Shown here piece by piece: positions 17,357-25,836 of a stretch of 64,000 nt of DNA. The stretch lies in the NCBI RefSeq assembly GCF_000381025.1, contig NZ_KB905823.1:1-64000 (forward strand), read 5' to 3'. Under the pieces are notes generated by a model. It was not told the DNA's origin. It did not search any database and saw only the letters and a program-made list of their open reading frames with translations. Within the stretch, counting starts at the first letter, position 1; the number at the start of each line of letters is the position of its first letter. The translations under genes and the position numbers were made by a program. This stretch comes from Streptomyces sulphureus DSM 40104 (GTDB lineage: Bacteria > Actinomycetota > Actinomycetes > Streptomycetales > Streptomycetaceae).

Positions 17357-19168
17357 TCAGGCGCCGCTGCCGGCCGCCATGATCGCCTTCAGGATCACCT
17401 CGTGGATCTGCGCCGGGTCGTTGACCTGGTGCGCCGAGCCGCTCGTCGCCTTGGCGATCTCCTTCGCCGCGTCCTCGTCCGCGTCCGGGCCGACGGCGAT
17501 CGCGATCAGCGGGACGGGGCGCTTGTCGTCGGCGAGGTCGTCGAGTTCGGTGAGGAGCTCCTTGCGCGAGATGCTGCCCGGGTCCTCGTTGGCGCCGTCG
17601 GTGAGGAGGACGACCGCGTTGAACTTGCCGCTGGAGTAGCTCTCGGCGGCCTTCTTGTACGCGGCGAGCGTCGTGTCGTACAGGCCGGTGGCGCCGCCGG
17701 GGATCGGGTGCATCTTGCCGAAAGCGGAGAGGAGCTTTTCGCGCTGCGTCGCGCCGCTGCCGGCGCGGTCACCGAGGCGGACGGTCGGCACCAGCTCGCG
17801 GTAGTCGTGCTTGCCGTCGAGGCGGGTGGCGAACTCCCAGAGGCCGACCTCGTCCTCCGGTGTGAACTGCGAGAGTCCCTGCATCAGGCTCGCCTTGGTG
17901 ACGTCCATCCTCGACTCGCCCGGCCGGCCGGGGACTTCGGCGGCCATCGAGGCCGAGGCGTCGACGACGAGGGTGAACCGTGCGCTCTGCACGGTGATCG
18001 TCCACATCCCGAGCGTCTCCTGGACGCTCTTGGGCGAGGGGGCGCCTGCCGGGCTCGCCGCGTAGGGCTGGGGCTTCTTCGCGCCGGCCGCGGTGGAGAT
18101 GTCCTCCACGGCGTCGCCGTTCTTCGGGCGGAAGCCGCCGGTGGTGAGGGCGCGTTGGCCCTGGGTGTCGCCGAGGAGCGTCTGGAACCGCATGGCGGCG
18201 CGGCTCTGTTCGGTGCTCAAGTCGTCGCTGTCGACGAGGGCGTAGGGGTAGTCGAGGAGCGTCAGGCCGTCCTTGGGGTAGAAGAGTTGCAGGTCGGGGG
18301 AGTCGCCCGAGCCCTTGTTGTGGGAGTGGGCCGCCTGTTCGGAGAGGACCAGCGCCTGGTTGCGCTTCGGGTTGCCCAGCTCGGTGCCGGAGTCGTCGCG
18401 GGGGAGGGTGGCGAGGACCTGGGAGTCGCCCGGTGCCGTGCGCTCCGCGAGCTGCTTGGCGGCGGCGGCCGTCTTGGTCTCCGCGTCCTTGCCGCCCGCC
18501 TTGGCGGCCGACTCCTGGATGCGGGTGAGTGCCAGCAGCCCGGTGGCGCTGCGGGCCGGGTCGGCGGTGCCGATGCGCAGTTCGTCCCCGGGCGCCGACG
18601 AGTCGGCTATCTGCCCCCACGAGTACTGCTTCTTCGGCCACCCGAGCGCCTTCGCCGCGGGGGGTACGGCGGCGAGGGTGATCGGTGAGGAGGCGACGCT
18701 GCCGAGCGAGTCGGCGGCCGACGCGTTCCCCGAGGCGGTGGCCTGCTCGATCCAGAAGGAGGAGTCCGGCAGCCACACCTCGTACTCCGGGGCTTTGCCC
18801 GAGGAGCCGCCGTGCTGGAGCGCGTCGGCCATCTCGGCGCCCGCGCGTGCGCTCACGCGGACGTCCATGCAGCGGCCGTCGGACTTCGCCTCGCCGTCCT
18901 CGGTGCGCTCGGCGACCCGGCGCAGCACGGGGGCGATGTCGGGCGAGGCGGCGACGCGCAGCTCCACGGTCTCCCCGTCGCACCCGCTGCCGAAGGGCAG
19001 CATCCCCTTCTGCGCCGCGACGCCCGTGCCTGCGCCGAGGGCCACGACCAGCGCCGTCGCGAGCATGACGTTCCGTCGTCTCGCACTCTTGCGGGAGGGA
19101 GGCGCGGCGGTCGGCGCGTACCCCGACCCAGAGGTGTCCTGATCGTCGGGCAAGCTGTGACGTGCCAT
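17357..19168 (-). CDS. Membrane-anchored solute-binding plus VWA domain protein
   Basis: 603 residues. A short cytoplasmic tail with basic residues precedes one membrane helix near 34-52 (MLATALVVALGAGTGVAA). Residues about 65-390 resemble a bacterial extracellular solute-binding domain (VELRVAASPDIAPVLRRVAE, YEVWLPDSSFWIEQA). Residues about 395-600 are a von Willebrand A domain with the MIDAS motif DASAS (from D403) and VVLLTDGANEDPG. It is probably an extracellular, membrane-tethered adhesive or sensing protein; the ligand is unknown. ATG 19168 has GAGGAG upstream. No transporter genes are adjacent, arguing against a simple ABC uptake role. Confidence 0.85.
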   Translation of the reverse strand: MARHSLPDDQDTSGSGYAPTAAPPSRKSARRRNVMLATALVVALGAGTGVAAQKGMLPFGSGCDGETVELRVAASPDIAPVLRRVAERTEDGEAKSDGRCMDVRVSARAGAEMADALQHGGSSGKAPEYEVWLPDSSFWIEQATASGNASAADSLGSVASSPITLAAVPPAAKALGWPKKQYSWGQIADSSAPGDELRIGTADPARSATGLLALTRIQESAAKAGGKDAETKTAAAAKQLAERTAPGDSQVLATLPRDDSGTELGNPKRNQALVLSEQAAHSHNKGSGDSPDLQLFYPKDGLTLLDYPYALVDSDDLSTEQSRAAMRFQTLLGDTQGQRALTTGGFRPKNGDAVEDISTAAGAKKPQPYAASPAGAPSPKSVQETLGMWTITVQSARFTLVVDASASMAAEVPGRPGESRMDVTKASLMQGLSQFTPEDEVGLWEFATRLDGKHDYRELVPTVRLGDRAGSGATQREKLLSAFGKMHPIPGGATGLYDTTLAAYKKAAESYSSGKFNAVVLLTDGANEDPGSISRKELLTELDDLADDKRPVPLIAIAVGPDADEDAAKEIAKATSGSAHQVNDPAQIHEVILKAIMAAGSGA

Positions 19169-19381
19169 GGCGTGTGCGTCTCTCCTCGGGTGGCCCTAGG
19201 TGACGGCGGGAGGCAGCACGCCTTGATCGTGCTCGTCCCCCCGAGTCGTCGCGCGCGATCTACGTAGTGTGTGTTTTCGAGACCATAGCGTGGCGGACGT
19301 GGCTGATGAGACGCGATTGGCGAACTCGAGTCAATGGCGGGGGCCGGTTCCGTGCGAAGCCGTTCGAATCTGGAGGTTGCT

Positions 19382-20176
19382 GTGGCGTCGGATGAGGGCG
19401 TACGTCCCGAACTTTCCCGACAGGCGCTGTCCCGGCGGGTGTTGGGAACCGAGACGCTGCTGGTCCTCGCCCTGTCGCTCGGTGCCAGCGGCGTCTCGGC
19501 GCTCATCAGCTTCGTCGGCTCCCTCACCGAGCCGGGGGGCCTCGCCGACCAGTCGGCGCACCTCAACTCCTCGCGGGCGCCCGGGCGTCCGTGGCTCGAC
19601 CTCGCCTGGCAGCTCTTCGGGATCGCGACGGCGCTCGTCCCCGTCGCCCTCGTGGCGCACCTGCTGCTGCGCGAGGGCGCGCCCGGGCTACGGGCGCTCG
19701 GCCTCGACCGGCGGCGCCCCTGGCCCGACCTCGGGTGGGGCGCCGCGGTGGCGGCCGGGATCGGTGGCTGCGGGCTGCTCCTCTACTTCGGGGCCAGGGC
19801 CGCAGGGTTCAACCTCACCGTCGTCCCCGAGGGGCTGCCCGACGTGTGGTGGAAGTACCCGGTGCTCGTCGCGGCGGCGGTGCAGAACTCCGTCGTCGAG
19901 GAGGTCATCGTCGTCGGTTATCTGCTGCGCAGGCTGGGGCAGTTGGGGTGGTCGCCGTGGACGGCGCTGGCGGCGAGTTCGCTGCTGCGCGGCTCGTACC
20001 ACCTCTACCAGGGCATCGGCGGCTTCCTCGGCAACGTGGCGATGGGCGTCGTCTTCGTCCTGCTGTACCGCAGGTGGGGACGAGTGGGGCCGCTCGTCGC
20101 CGCGCACGCGCTCATCGACGTCGTGGCGTTCACCGGGTACGGGCTGCTCGCCGGGCGGGTGGGGTGGCTGCCGTGA
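19382..20176 (+). CDS. CPBP-family intramembrane metalloprotease
   Basis: 264 residues with about six to seven membrane helices. The Abi/CPBP motifs are all present: EE at residues 173-174 in NSVVEEVIVVGYLLRRL, the second motif RGSYHLYQGIGGFLGN, and the third in AAHALIDVVAF. Homologues process prenylated or membrane proteins; the substrate here is unknown. GTG 19382 is preferred because GGAGG (19372-19376) lies 5 bases before it; an ATG at 19334 would give a longer, unsupported N-terminus. It is divergent from the VWA gene. Confidence 0.88.
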   Translation: MASDEGVRPELSRQALSRRVLGTETLLVLALSLGASGVSALISFVGSLTEPGGLADQSAHLNSSRAPGRPWLDLAWQLFGIATALVPVALVAHLLLREGAPGLRALGLDRRRPWPDLGWGAAVAAGIGGCGLLLYFGARAAGFNLTVVPEGLPDVWWKYPVLVAAAVQNSVVEEVIVVGYLLRRLGQLGWSPWTALAASSLLRGSYHLYQGIGGFLGNVAMGVVFVLLYRRWGRVGPLVAAHALIDVVAFTGYGLLAGRVGWLP

Positions 20177-20190
20177 GCCGCCCCACCCGC
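20155..20190. terminator. Bidirectional hairpin overlapping the CPBP stop codon
   Basis: GCGGGTGGGG (20156-20164 region) pairs with CCCCACCCGC (20181-20190), extended by GGC/GCC across one mismatch. It overlaps the last codons of the CPBP gene and ends 5 bp before the stop of the convergent phzF-like gene, so it can serve both. Confidence 0.6.
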
Positions 20191-20195
20191 ATTGC

Positions 20196-21023
20196 TCACA
20201 GCGGCACTCGGAGCTCGGCGTCGAGGACGGTGACGGCCGCACCCGTCAGGCGGGTGCGGCCACCGAGGACCTCGGTGCGCACGAGCCCGGTACGCCGCGA
20301 GCACTGAAGCCCGATGAGTTCGGTGCGGCCCAGCCGCTCCGCCCACAGCGGCGCGAGCGCGGTGTGCGCGCTCCCCGTGACGGGGTCCTCGGGGACGCCC
20401 TGCGCCGGTGCGAAGAAGCGGGAGACGAAGTCGTACTCGGCCCCGGCTGCCGCCTCGGCGGTGACGGCCACGCCGCGGCAGGGCAGCGCGGCGACGGCGG
20501 CGAGGTCGGGGGCGAGGGCGCGCACCGTCGCCTCGTCCGCGACCTCGACGACGAGGTCGCCGAGGTCGCCCGTCGTGTGGACTCGGCGCACCGGCGCGCC
20601 CAGCGCGGGCCGGAGGCCCTCCGGCGGCTCGACGAGGGCGAGGGCGGCCGTGGGGAAGTCGAGGGTGTGGCCGGAGCCGTCGGGGGTGGCCTCGGTGGTG
20701 AGGACGCCGCTGCGGGTGCGGAAGCGCACCATGTCCTGCGCGTGGCCGTCCTGGTGGAGGACGTGCGCGGTGGCCAGGGTGGCATGGCCGCAGAGGTCCA
20801 CCTCGACGGCAGGCGTGAACCAGCGCAGGGCCCAGTCGGCGGTGTCCTCCCTGAGGCGCAGTGCGAACGCCGTTTCGGCGAGGTTGAGTTCGGCGGCGAG
20901 CATCTGGAGGCGCTCGTCGTCGGGGAAGCCCGCGGGGAAGTCCGCCTCGTCGAGGAGGACGACCCCTGCCGGGTTGCCGGAGTAGGGCTGGTCGGTGAAG
21001 GCGTCGACGGTTCGGATCCTCAT
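20196..21023 (-). CDS. PhzF-family isomerase
   Basis: 275 residues, full length for the PhzF/diaminopimelate-epimerase-like fold. The catalytic glutamate is E50 in AELNLAETAF. The family signatures YSGNPAGVVLL, VDLCGHATLATAH and GVPEDPVTGSAHTAL are all present. Apart from PhzF itself, most members have no defined substrate, and there are no phenazine genes nearby, so the reaction is unassigned. ATG 21023 lies 7 bases after a minus-strand TAGACT box (21031-21036) without an SD sequence, indicating a leaderless mRNA. Confidence 0.9.
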   Translation of the reverse strand: MRIRTVDAFTDQPYSGNPAGVVLLDEADFPAGFPDDERLQMLAAELNLAETAFALRLREDTADWALRWFTPAVEVDLCGHATLATAHVLHQDGHAQDMVRFRTRSGVLTTEATPDGSGHTLDFPTAALALVEPPEGLRPALGAPVRRVHTTGDLGDLVVEVADEATVRALAPDLAAVAALPCRGVAVTAEAAAGAEYDFVSRFFAPAQGVPEDPVTGSAHTALAPLWAERLGRTELIGLQCSRRTGLVRTEVLGGRTRLTGAAVTVLDAELRVPL

Positions 21024-21070
21024 GGCGGCGAGTCTACGGAGCGGCCCGGCTCCTCGAAGAGGGCCAATCG

Positions 21071-21106
21071 CCGGTGGGTGGCCCGGGATTGAGAGCCACC
21101 CACCGG
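21071..21106 (-). terminator. Terminator after the DUF4232 lipoprotein gene
   Basis: A perfect 12 bp inverted repeat, CCGGTGGGTGGC (21071-21082) and GCCACCCACCGG (21095-21106), lies 20 bp past the stop of the minus-strand gene at 21126. Confidence 0.75.
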
Positions 21107-21125
21107 TGGAGGCGGCGCGGGTGCC

Positions 21126-21806
21126 TCAGCGTGGACCGGTCCCCGCACGGAGTGCGGCCGCCGTGACATGGCCTGCTCCGCAGACCTCGCCCTGCGACCA
21201 GTCCGCCTCGGTCGCGGTGCGCTGGTCGGGCGGGATGACACGGAGCGAGCCGGGCGCCGGGCAGGGCCCGTCGTCTCCCTCGCCGGGGACCACCGCCCAG
21301 TGGAGTCGGCTCCAGGCGTGCGCGCCCGGGCGGAGCGTCACTTCCTGGGCGGCCTGTTCGCGGTCCCTGACGTTGTCGGTGGGGAGGCCGGAGCCCCCGC
21401 CGTCGACGAACTGGAGGCCCGGCCAGCCCTTGGTGCGGCAGGTGGTGTCGCCGGTGTTGGTGAGGACGAGCGCGGCGTACCGGTTTCCGGCGCCGGGGCT
21501 GAGGCCGCGCACCGAGGCGGAGAGCGAGTCCGTCGGGCACCAGGCGACGAGGCCGTCGGGCTGCGGGGTGCTCTGCCCGCCGTCGGAGCGCGGCTCCGAC
21601 TGCTGCGGTGTCCCGGGCGACGGTTCCGCGGACGTGGGGGGCTCGCTCGTCGAGCCGCCGCCCGCCTTCGGGGCGGAGGCGCTCACCGTGGAGTCGCCGG
21701 CCTCCGTCGAGTCGGAGGTGCAGCCCGCCGCGAGGAGCGCGGTGCAGGCCGCGGCCGCGGCGAGTGCGATACGGGTGTGGCGCTGCGGAGAGGACGTGAG
21801 GGGCAT
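21126..21806 (-). CDS. DUF4232 lipoprotein
   Basis: 226 residues. A lipoprotein signal peptide ends in the lipobox LLAAGC, with the lipidated cysteine at C29. A serine/proline/glycine-rich linker of about 60 residues follows, then a DUF4232 domain (about 90-226) with the paired cysteines typical of the family (WCPTDSLSASVRG, TCRTKGWPGLQFVDGGG). It is expected at the outer face of the membrane. Function is unknown. ATG 21806 is chosen because GGGAGA precedes it and because it directly begins the signal peptide. Confidence 0.88.
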   Translation of the reverse strand: MPLTSSPQRHTRIALAAAAACTALLAAGCTSDSTEAGDSTVSASAPKAGGGSTSEPPTSAEPSPGTPQQSEPRSDGGQSTPQPDGLVAWCPTDSLSASVRGLSPGAGNRYAALVLTNTGDTTCRTKGWPGLQFVDGGGSGLPTDNVRDREQAAQEVTLRPGAHAWSRLHWAVVPGEGDDGPCPAPGSLRVIPPDQRTATEADWSQGEVCGAGHVTAAALRAGTGPR

Positions 21807-22158
21807 GGCGGTCTCCCTGTGCTGCCGTTGGCTGGAGGTGCCCTGGCGTGTGCCCTGTCGGGGTGGTGCAGCCGTCGGTGATGGGACCGCGGGCACGCGT
21901 TGTCGGTTCCCGCTCCCGAACGCTCCAAGCCCCCAGCGGGGGCGGCGCGTTGGGAGCGGGGCGGCGTCGTGTACCACCCGCGTACCCGGAGCGTGCGCCG
22001 CTCCGGGGGCGCCTGACGCGGCCGCTTTCCCTGAGACACGTGACCGGATCTCCTCCCTGCGGAGGAGGTCGCGGATACCGCGTGGTGACCAGTCGGCCGG
22101 GCGGTATATGCCACGGGGTGGTGATGTTGAGGGTGCGGGGATGTGATGTGGTGGTCCT
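21807..22158. other. 352 bp divergent intergenic region
   Basis: Separates the DUF4232 gene (minus) from the Clp-N gene (plus). No gene is supported. The stretch 22095-22150 is slightly AT-richer and probably contains the plus-strand promoter. No clear -35/-10 pair was identified. Confidence 0.35.
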
Positions 22159-22689
22159 GTGCAGATTCCGATGCCGTCGGATGCCGAGTCCTCGACGGGG
22201 CATCCCGAGAGCCAGGTCAGCGAGGCCGTCGCCGTGATGGTGGCGGCTGCGCGGCGGCGTGCTGCTCGCGACGGGGATCGCCAGGTCGACACGGCGCACC
22301 TGCTCCACAGCGTCCTCGAATCCGACCGGGAGGTCTGGGAGTTGCTGGAGGGCGGGGCACCCCAGCTCGGGCGCCTCCTCGGCTACCTCGTGCAGCGCAG
22401 CGTCGGCTACGGGCTGAAGTGGCAGGGGTCCGTGGAGGATTCGGGGTCGCTGCCCGCCGTCGCCGAGCAGCCGGGCGGCGCCGCCGGCTGGTCCCCGAGC
22501 GCGTCGGCGGCGCTGGAGTGCGCCGTGTGCAGGGCGCAGCGGCGCGGGGTCGAACTCGCCGAGGGCATCGACCTCTTCGCCGGTATCGTCGCCGATCGCG
22601 AGTGCCGTGCCGTGGAGGTGCTCGATGCCGCCGGTGTGGACGTCGAGCTCCTCGCCGTCCGTCTGGGCACGGGGCGCGAGGAGGCGTGA
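22159..22689 (+). CDS. Stand-alone Clp N-terminal domain protein
   Basis: 176 residues containing two Clp-N repeats: residues about 20-90 (VDTAHLLHSVLESDREVWEL) and about 115-170 (WSPSASAALECAVCRAQRRG, then GIDLFAGIVADRECRAVEVL). These are the substrate or adaptor-binding repeats found at the start of ClpC/ClpB. No AAA+ ATPase domain follows, so this is an orphan adaptor-like protein. GTG 22159 is used; ATG 22171 is an alternative and neither has a good SD sequence. Role, for example binding arginine-phosphorylated or aggregated proteins, is unproven. Confidence 0.8.
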   Translation: MQIPMPSDAESSTGHPESQVSEAVAVMVAAARRRAARDGDRQVDTAHLLHSVLESDREVWELLEGGAPQLGRLLGYLVQRSVGYGLKWQGSVEDSGSLPAVAEQPGGAAGWSPSASAALECAVCRAQRRGVELAEGIDLFAGIVADRECRAVEVLDAAGVDVELLAVRLGTGREEA

Positions 22690-22734
22690 GCCTTCATGAG
22701 TGACACGCTCAGTCGCTGCTGACATGATGCGGCC

Positions 22735-23742
22735 ATGCCCGCTGCCACCTCCCACGCGGAGCCGCGACGCGTCGGCCTGCTCCTCGCGCTCGTCTCCGCC
22801 TTCGCCTTCGGGAGCTCCGGCACCGTGGCCAAGCCGCTCATCGAGGCCGGGCTCGACCCGCTGGAGGTGACGTGGCTGCGCGTCGCCGGTGCGGCGCTCC
22901 TGCTGCTGCCGCTCGCCGTCCGGCACCGGGCGCTGGTGCTGCAACGCCCCGGTCTGATCGCGGGGTTCGGCGTCTTCGCCATGGCCGGCGTGCAGGGCTG
23001 CTACTTCGCCGCCGTGTCCCGCATCCCGGTCGGCGTCGCGCTGCTCATCGAGTACCTGGGGCCCGCGCTGGTGCTCGGCTGGGTGCGGTTCGTGCAGCGC
23101 CGTCCGGTGAGCAGGGCCGCGGCGCTCGGAGTGGTCCTCGCCGTCGGCGGGCTCGCGTGCGTCGTGGAGATCTGGGCGGGGCTGCGGTTCGACGCGGTCG
23201 GCCTGGCGCTGGCGCTCGGTGCTGCGGTGTGCCAGGCGAGCTACTTCGTCCTCTCCGAGCAGGGGAGCAGGAAGGGGCGGGCGGGCGACGACCGGCCGGT
23301 GCCGCACCCGCTCGGCGTCATCGCGCAGGGGGCGCTCCTCGCCACGGTGGTGCTGACGCTCGCCGCGCGTCCCTGGGGCATGGAGTGGGGCCTCCTCGTC
23401 GAGCGCGTCTCCGTCGACGGGACGCCGGTGCGGGGCGTGGTCCTGCTGGTCTGGATGGTGGCGGTGGCCACGGTCGTCGCGTACGTCACCGGGGTCGTGG
23501 CCGTGCGGCGGCTCTCCCCTCAGGTCGCCGGGGTCGTTGCGTGCCTTGAGGCGGTGGTGGCGACGCTCGTCGCCTGGGTGGTGTTGGGGGAGTACCTGGG
23601 CTGGGTGCAACTCGCGGGCGGCGCTGTGGTGTTGCTCGGCGCCGCCGTCGCGCAGGCGCCGGGGCGCCCGCGCGGCGGCGCGGCCGCGGAGGGCCCGGTG
23701 CGTGCCGATGCCGTCGACGTACCGCCGTCGCGCACCGGTTGA
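22735..23742 (+). CDS. EamA/DMT-family transporter
   Basis: 335 residues with ten predicted membrane helices arranged as two EamA repeats (GLLLALVSAFAFGSSGTVAK in the first; ACLEAVVATLVAWVVLGEYL closing the second). Such proteins usually export small metabolites or amino acids; the substrate is unknown. ATG 22735 follows CATGAT (22723-22728) by 6 bases with no SD sequence, so a leaderless mRNA is likely. It converges with the PNPOx gene, 6 bp apart. Confidence 0.9.
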   Translation: MPAATSHAEPRRVGLLLALVSAFAFGSSGTVAKPLIEAGLDPLEVTWLRVAGAALLLLPLAVRHRALVLQRPGLIAGFGVFAMAGVQGCYFAAVSRIPVGVALLIEYLGPALVLGWVRFVQRRPVSRAAALGVVLAVGGLACVVEIWAGLRFDAVGLALALGAAVCQASYFVLSEQGSRKGRAGDDRPVPHPLGVIAQGALLATVVLTLAARPWGMEWGLLVERVSVDGTPVRGVVLLVWMVAVATVVAYVTGVVAVRRLSPQVAGVVACLEAVVATLVAWVVLGEYLGWVQLAGGAVVLLGAAVAQAPGRPRGGAAAEGPVRADAVDVPPSRTG

Positions 23743-23748
23743 GGCCGC

Positions 23749-24420
23749 CTAGCGGAGCGCCGCCAGGTACTCGGGGACCGGTGTCCCCGCCGTGAGGTCG
23801 TCGGCGGGTACCGGGGCGCCGTAGGTGCGGGAGACCGGGACGACGCCGCTCCAGAAGGGAAGCGCGAGGTCCTCGGCGTCGTCGTTCGGGCCGCCCTCGC
23901 GGACCTTCGCCGAGACCTCGGCGAGGTCGACCCTGAGCACCGCCGTCGCCGCCGACTCCTTGGCGTTGGCCGGACGCGAGTCCGCGGAGCGTCCTGGGAC
24001 GACGGAGTCGACGAGCGTGTCGAGCGCCGCCGCCTTCTCCGCCTCGTCGCGGACCTGGACCGCCGTGCCGTGCACCACGACGGAGCGGTAGTTGAGCGAG
24101 TGGTGGAAGGCCGAGCGGGCCAGCACCAGGCCGTTCACCTGTGTGACGGTCACGCAGACCGGCAGGCCCTCCGGCGTCCCGCCGTCCCGCAGCGGACGCG
24201 ATCCCGTGGAGCCGTGGAGGTAGAGGCGTTCGCCGACGCGGGCGAAGAGGGTGGGGAGGACGACGGGCGCACCCTCGCGCACGAAGCCGAGGTGGCAGAG
24301 GTACTCGGAGTCCAGGACGGAGTGGACCGACTCGCGGTCGTAGGCGGCACGTTCGGCGTGACGGGTCGGTGTGGTGCGGTCGGTGCGCTCGTACGGGGCC
24401 TCGGCGGATGCGGGGGTCAT
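23749..24420 (-). CDS. Pyridoxamine 5'-phosphate oxidase-like FMN protein
   Basis: 223 residues of the Pyridox_ox_2-type split-barrel family: SVLDSEYLCHLGFVREGAPV, then PTLFARVGERLYLHGSTGSR and GLVLARSAFHHSLNYRSVVV. These proteins bind FMN or another flavin or haem. A CTGGAGG site precedes the ATG. It is divergent from a MocR-type regulator at 24505 with 84 bp between starts, a classic regulator/target layout in which PLP or a related vitamer is sensed. That link is inference from position; true PdxH activity is not assured. Confidence 0.87.
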   Translation of the reverse strand: MTPASAEAPYERTDRTTPTRHAERAAYDRESVHSVLDSEYLCHLGFVREGAPVVLPTLFARVGERLYLHGSTGSRPLRDGGTPEGLPVCVTVTQVNGLVLARSAFHHSLNYRSVVVHGTAVQVRDEAEKAAALDTLVDSVVPGRSADSRPANAKESAATAVLRVDLAEVSAKVREGGPNDDAEDLALPFWSGVVPVSRTYGAPVPADDLTAGTPVPEYLAALR

Positions 24421-24467
24421 CGGTCCTCCAGGCGTTCGGGGCGGCTCGGTGCCGCTTCCGGGGCGGG

Positions 24468-24520
24468 TTGCTCAACTTCCTTGTACTAGTGCATAGTTGA
24501 TTTTGTGCTAGGAGAGTACC
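24468..24520 (+). promoter_or_regulatory. Promoter/operator region of the MocR gene and its divergent partner
   Basis: TTGCTC (24468-24473) and CATAGT (24492-24497) are 18 bases apart, placing the transcript start at or near the GTG 24505, i.e. leaderless. The AT-rich core carries repeated elements: GTACTAG at 24484-24490, and GTGCTAG followed by GAGTAC at 24505-24519. Their placement across the -10 box and the first codons suggests an autoregulatory MocR operator. Confidence 0.5.
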
Positions 24521-25836
24521 GGATAGCAGGCCGGGGCGGTGCGGAGATCGCCGCCAGCGTGGAACGGGGCATCGCGGAAGGCGCGTTGGCGCCCGGCCAA
24601 CACCTGCCGCCGCTGCGCGAGTTGGCGCGCGAACTCGGCGTCAACCCGAACACCGTCGCCGCCGCGTACCGCACCCTTCGGGAGCGCGGCGTCATCGAGA
24701 CCGCGGGCCGCCGCGGCAGCCGCGTCCGTGCGCGCCCCGCGAGCACACCGCGCGAGGAGCTCCGCCCCGACGTGCCCGAGGGCGCCGTCGACCTCTCCAC
24801 GGGCAACCCGGACCCCGCGCTGCTCCCTCCGCTCGACGAGGCGCTCGCCGCCGCCGCCCGCCGTGCGGCGGCCGAGCCGACGGTCTACGGCTCTCCGCCG
24901 CTCGTCCCCCGCTTCGCCCGACTCGCCCGCGCAGCACTGGCGTCGGACGGCGTCCCCGAGGCGCCGCTCGCAGCCGCCTCGGGGGCGCTCGACGCGATCG
25001 AGCGCGTCCTCTCGGCGCACCTGCGCCCCGGCGACCGCGTCGCCGTCGAGGACCCGGGCTGGGGCAGCCTCCTCGACCTCGTCCCCGCGCTCGGTCTCCG
25101 CCCCGTCCCGGTGGCTCTCGACGACGAGGGCCCCACCCTGCGCTCGGCCGAGCGCGCACTCGCCTCGGGCGCCCGCGCGCTCGTCGTCACGGCCCGCGCG
25201 CAGAACCCGACGGGCGCCGCGGTGAGCGAGGAACGCGCTGCCCGGCTACGGGAGTTGCTCGCCACCCGGCCGACGACCCTCCTCGTCGAGGACGACCACG
25301 GGCACGGCATCGCAGGACTCCCGCACCACCCGCTCGCCGGCGCCACGGCGCACTGGGCGCTGGTCCGCTCCACCTCCAAGGCGTACGGCCCCGACCTGCG
25401 CGTCGCGGTGCTCACCGGGGACGACACCACGCTCGCGCGGGTCGCAGGGCGGCAGCGCCTCGGCCCCGGCTGGGTCAGCCGGCTCCTCCAACACGCGGTC
25501 GTCCACCTGTGGGAGACGGACGCGGTCGACGGCCGTGCCGTCGCCCACTCCTACGACCGGCGCCGCGAGGAGCTGCGCGGCCTCCTCGCGGCCCGGGGGA
25601 TCGAGGCGCGCGGGCGCAGCGGGATGAACCTCTGGCTCCCCGTCCCCGACGAGACCGGTGCCGTCGCCCGGCTCCTCCACGCGGGCTGGGCCGTCGCCCC
25701 GGGCGCGAGGTTCCGCACCTCCTCGGCGCCCGGAGTCCGGCTCACCGTCTCGCCGCTGACGCAGGCGTCGTTGGAGCCGTTCGCCGACGCCGTCGCCGCT
25801 GCGCTGCGCCCCTCCTCCGGCGGTCGCTACGACTGA
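24505..25836 (+). CDS. MocR-type regulator (GntR HTH plus aminotransferase fold)
   Basis: 443 residues. The N-terminal 75 residues are a GntR winged helix (HLPPLRELARELGVNPNTVA, AYRTLRERGVIETAGRRGS). The rest is a fold-type I aminotransferase domain with the PLP lysine K292 in RSTSKAYGP and the motif ARAQNPTGAAVSEERA. MocR proteins sense PLP or amino-PLP adducts and control vitamin B6 or amine metabolism genes. The divergent PNPOx-like gene is the likely target. Its 3' end overlaps the convergent S9 peptidase gene by 10 bp. Confidence 0.9.
   Translation: MLGEYRIAGRGGAEIAASVERGIAEGALAPGQHLPPLRELARELGVNPNTVAAAYRTLRERGVIETAGRRGSRVRARPASTPREELRPDVPEGAVDLSTGNPDPALLPPLDEALAAAARRAAAEPTVYGSPPLVPRFARLARAALASDGVPEAPLAAASGALDAIERVLSAHLRPGDRVAVEDPGWGSLLDLVPALGLRPVPVALDDEGPTLRSAERALASGARALVVTARAQNPTGAAVSEERAARLRELLATRPTTLLVEDDHGHGIAGLPHHPLAGATAHWALVRSTSKAYGPDLRVAVLTGDDTTLARVAGRQRLGPGWVSRLLQHAVVHLWETDAVDGRAVAHSYDRRREELRGLLAARGIEARGRSGMNLWLPVPDETGAVARLLHAGWAVAPGARFRTSSAPGVRLTVSPLTQASLEPFADAVAAALRPSSGGRYD

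Noticed and set aside
20196-21023. Phenazine biosynthesis cluster
   Set aside because: Only a PhzF-family isomerase is present, a widespread family; no other phz genes are seen.
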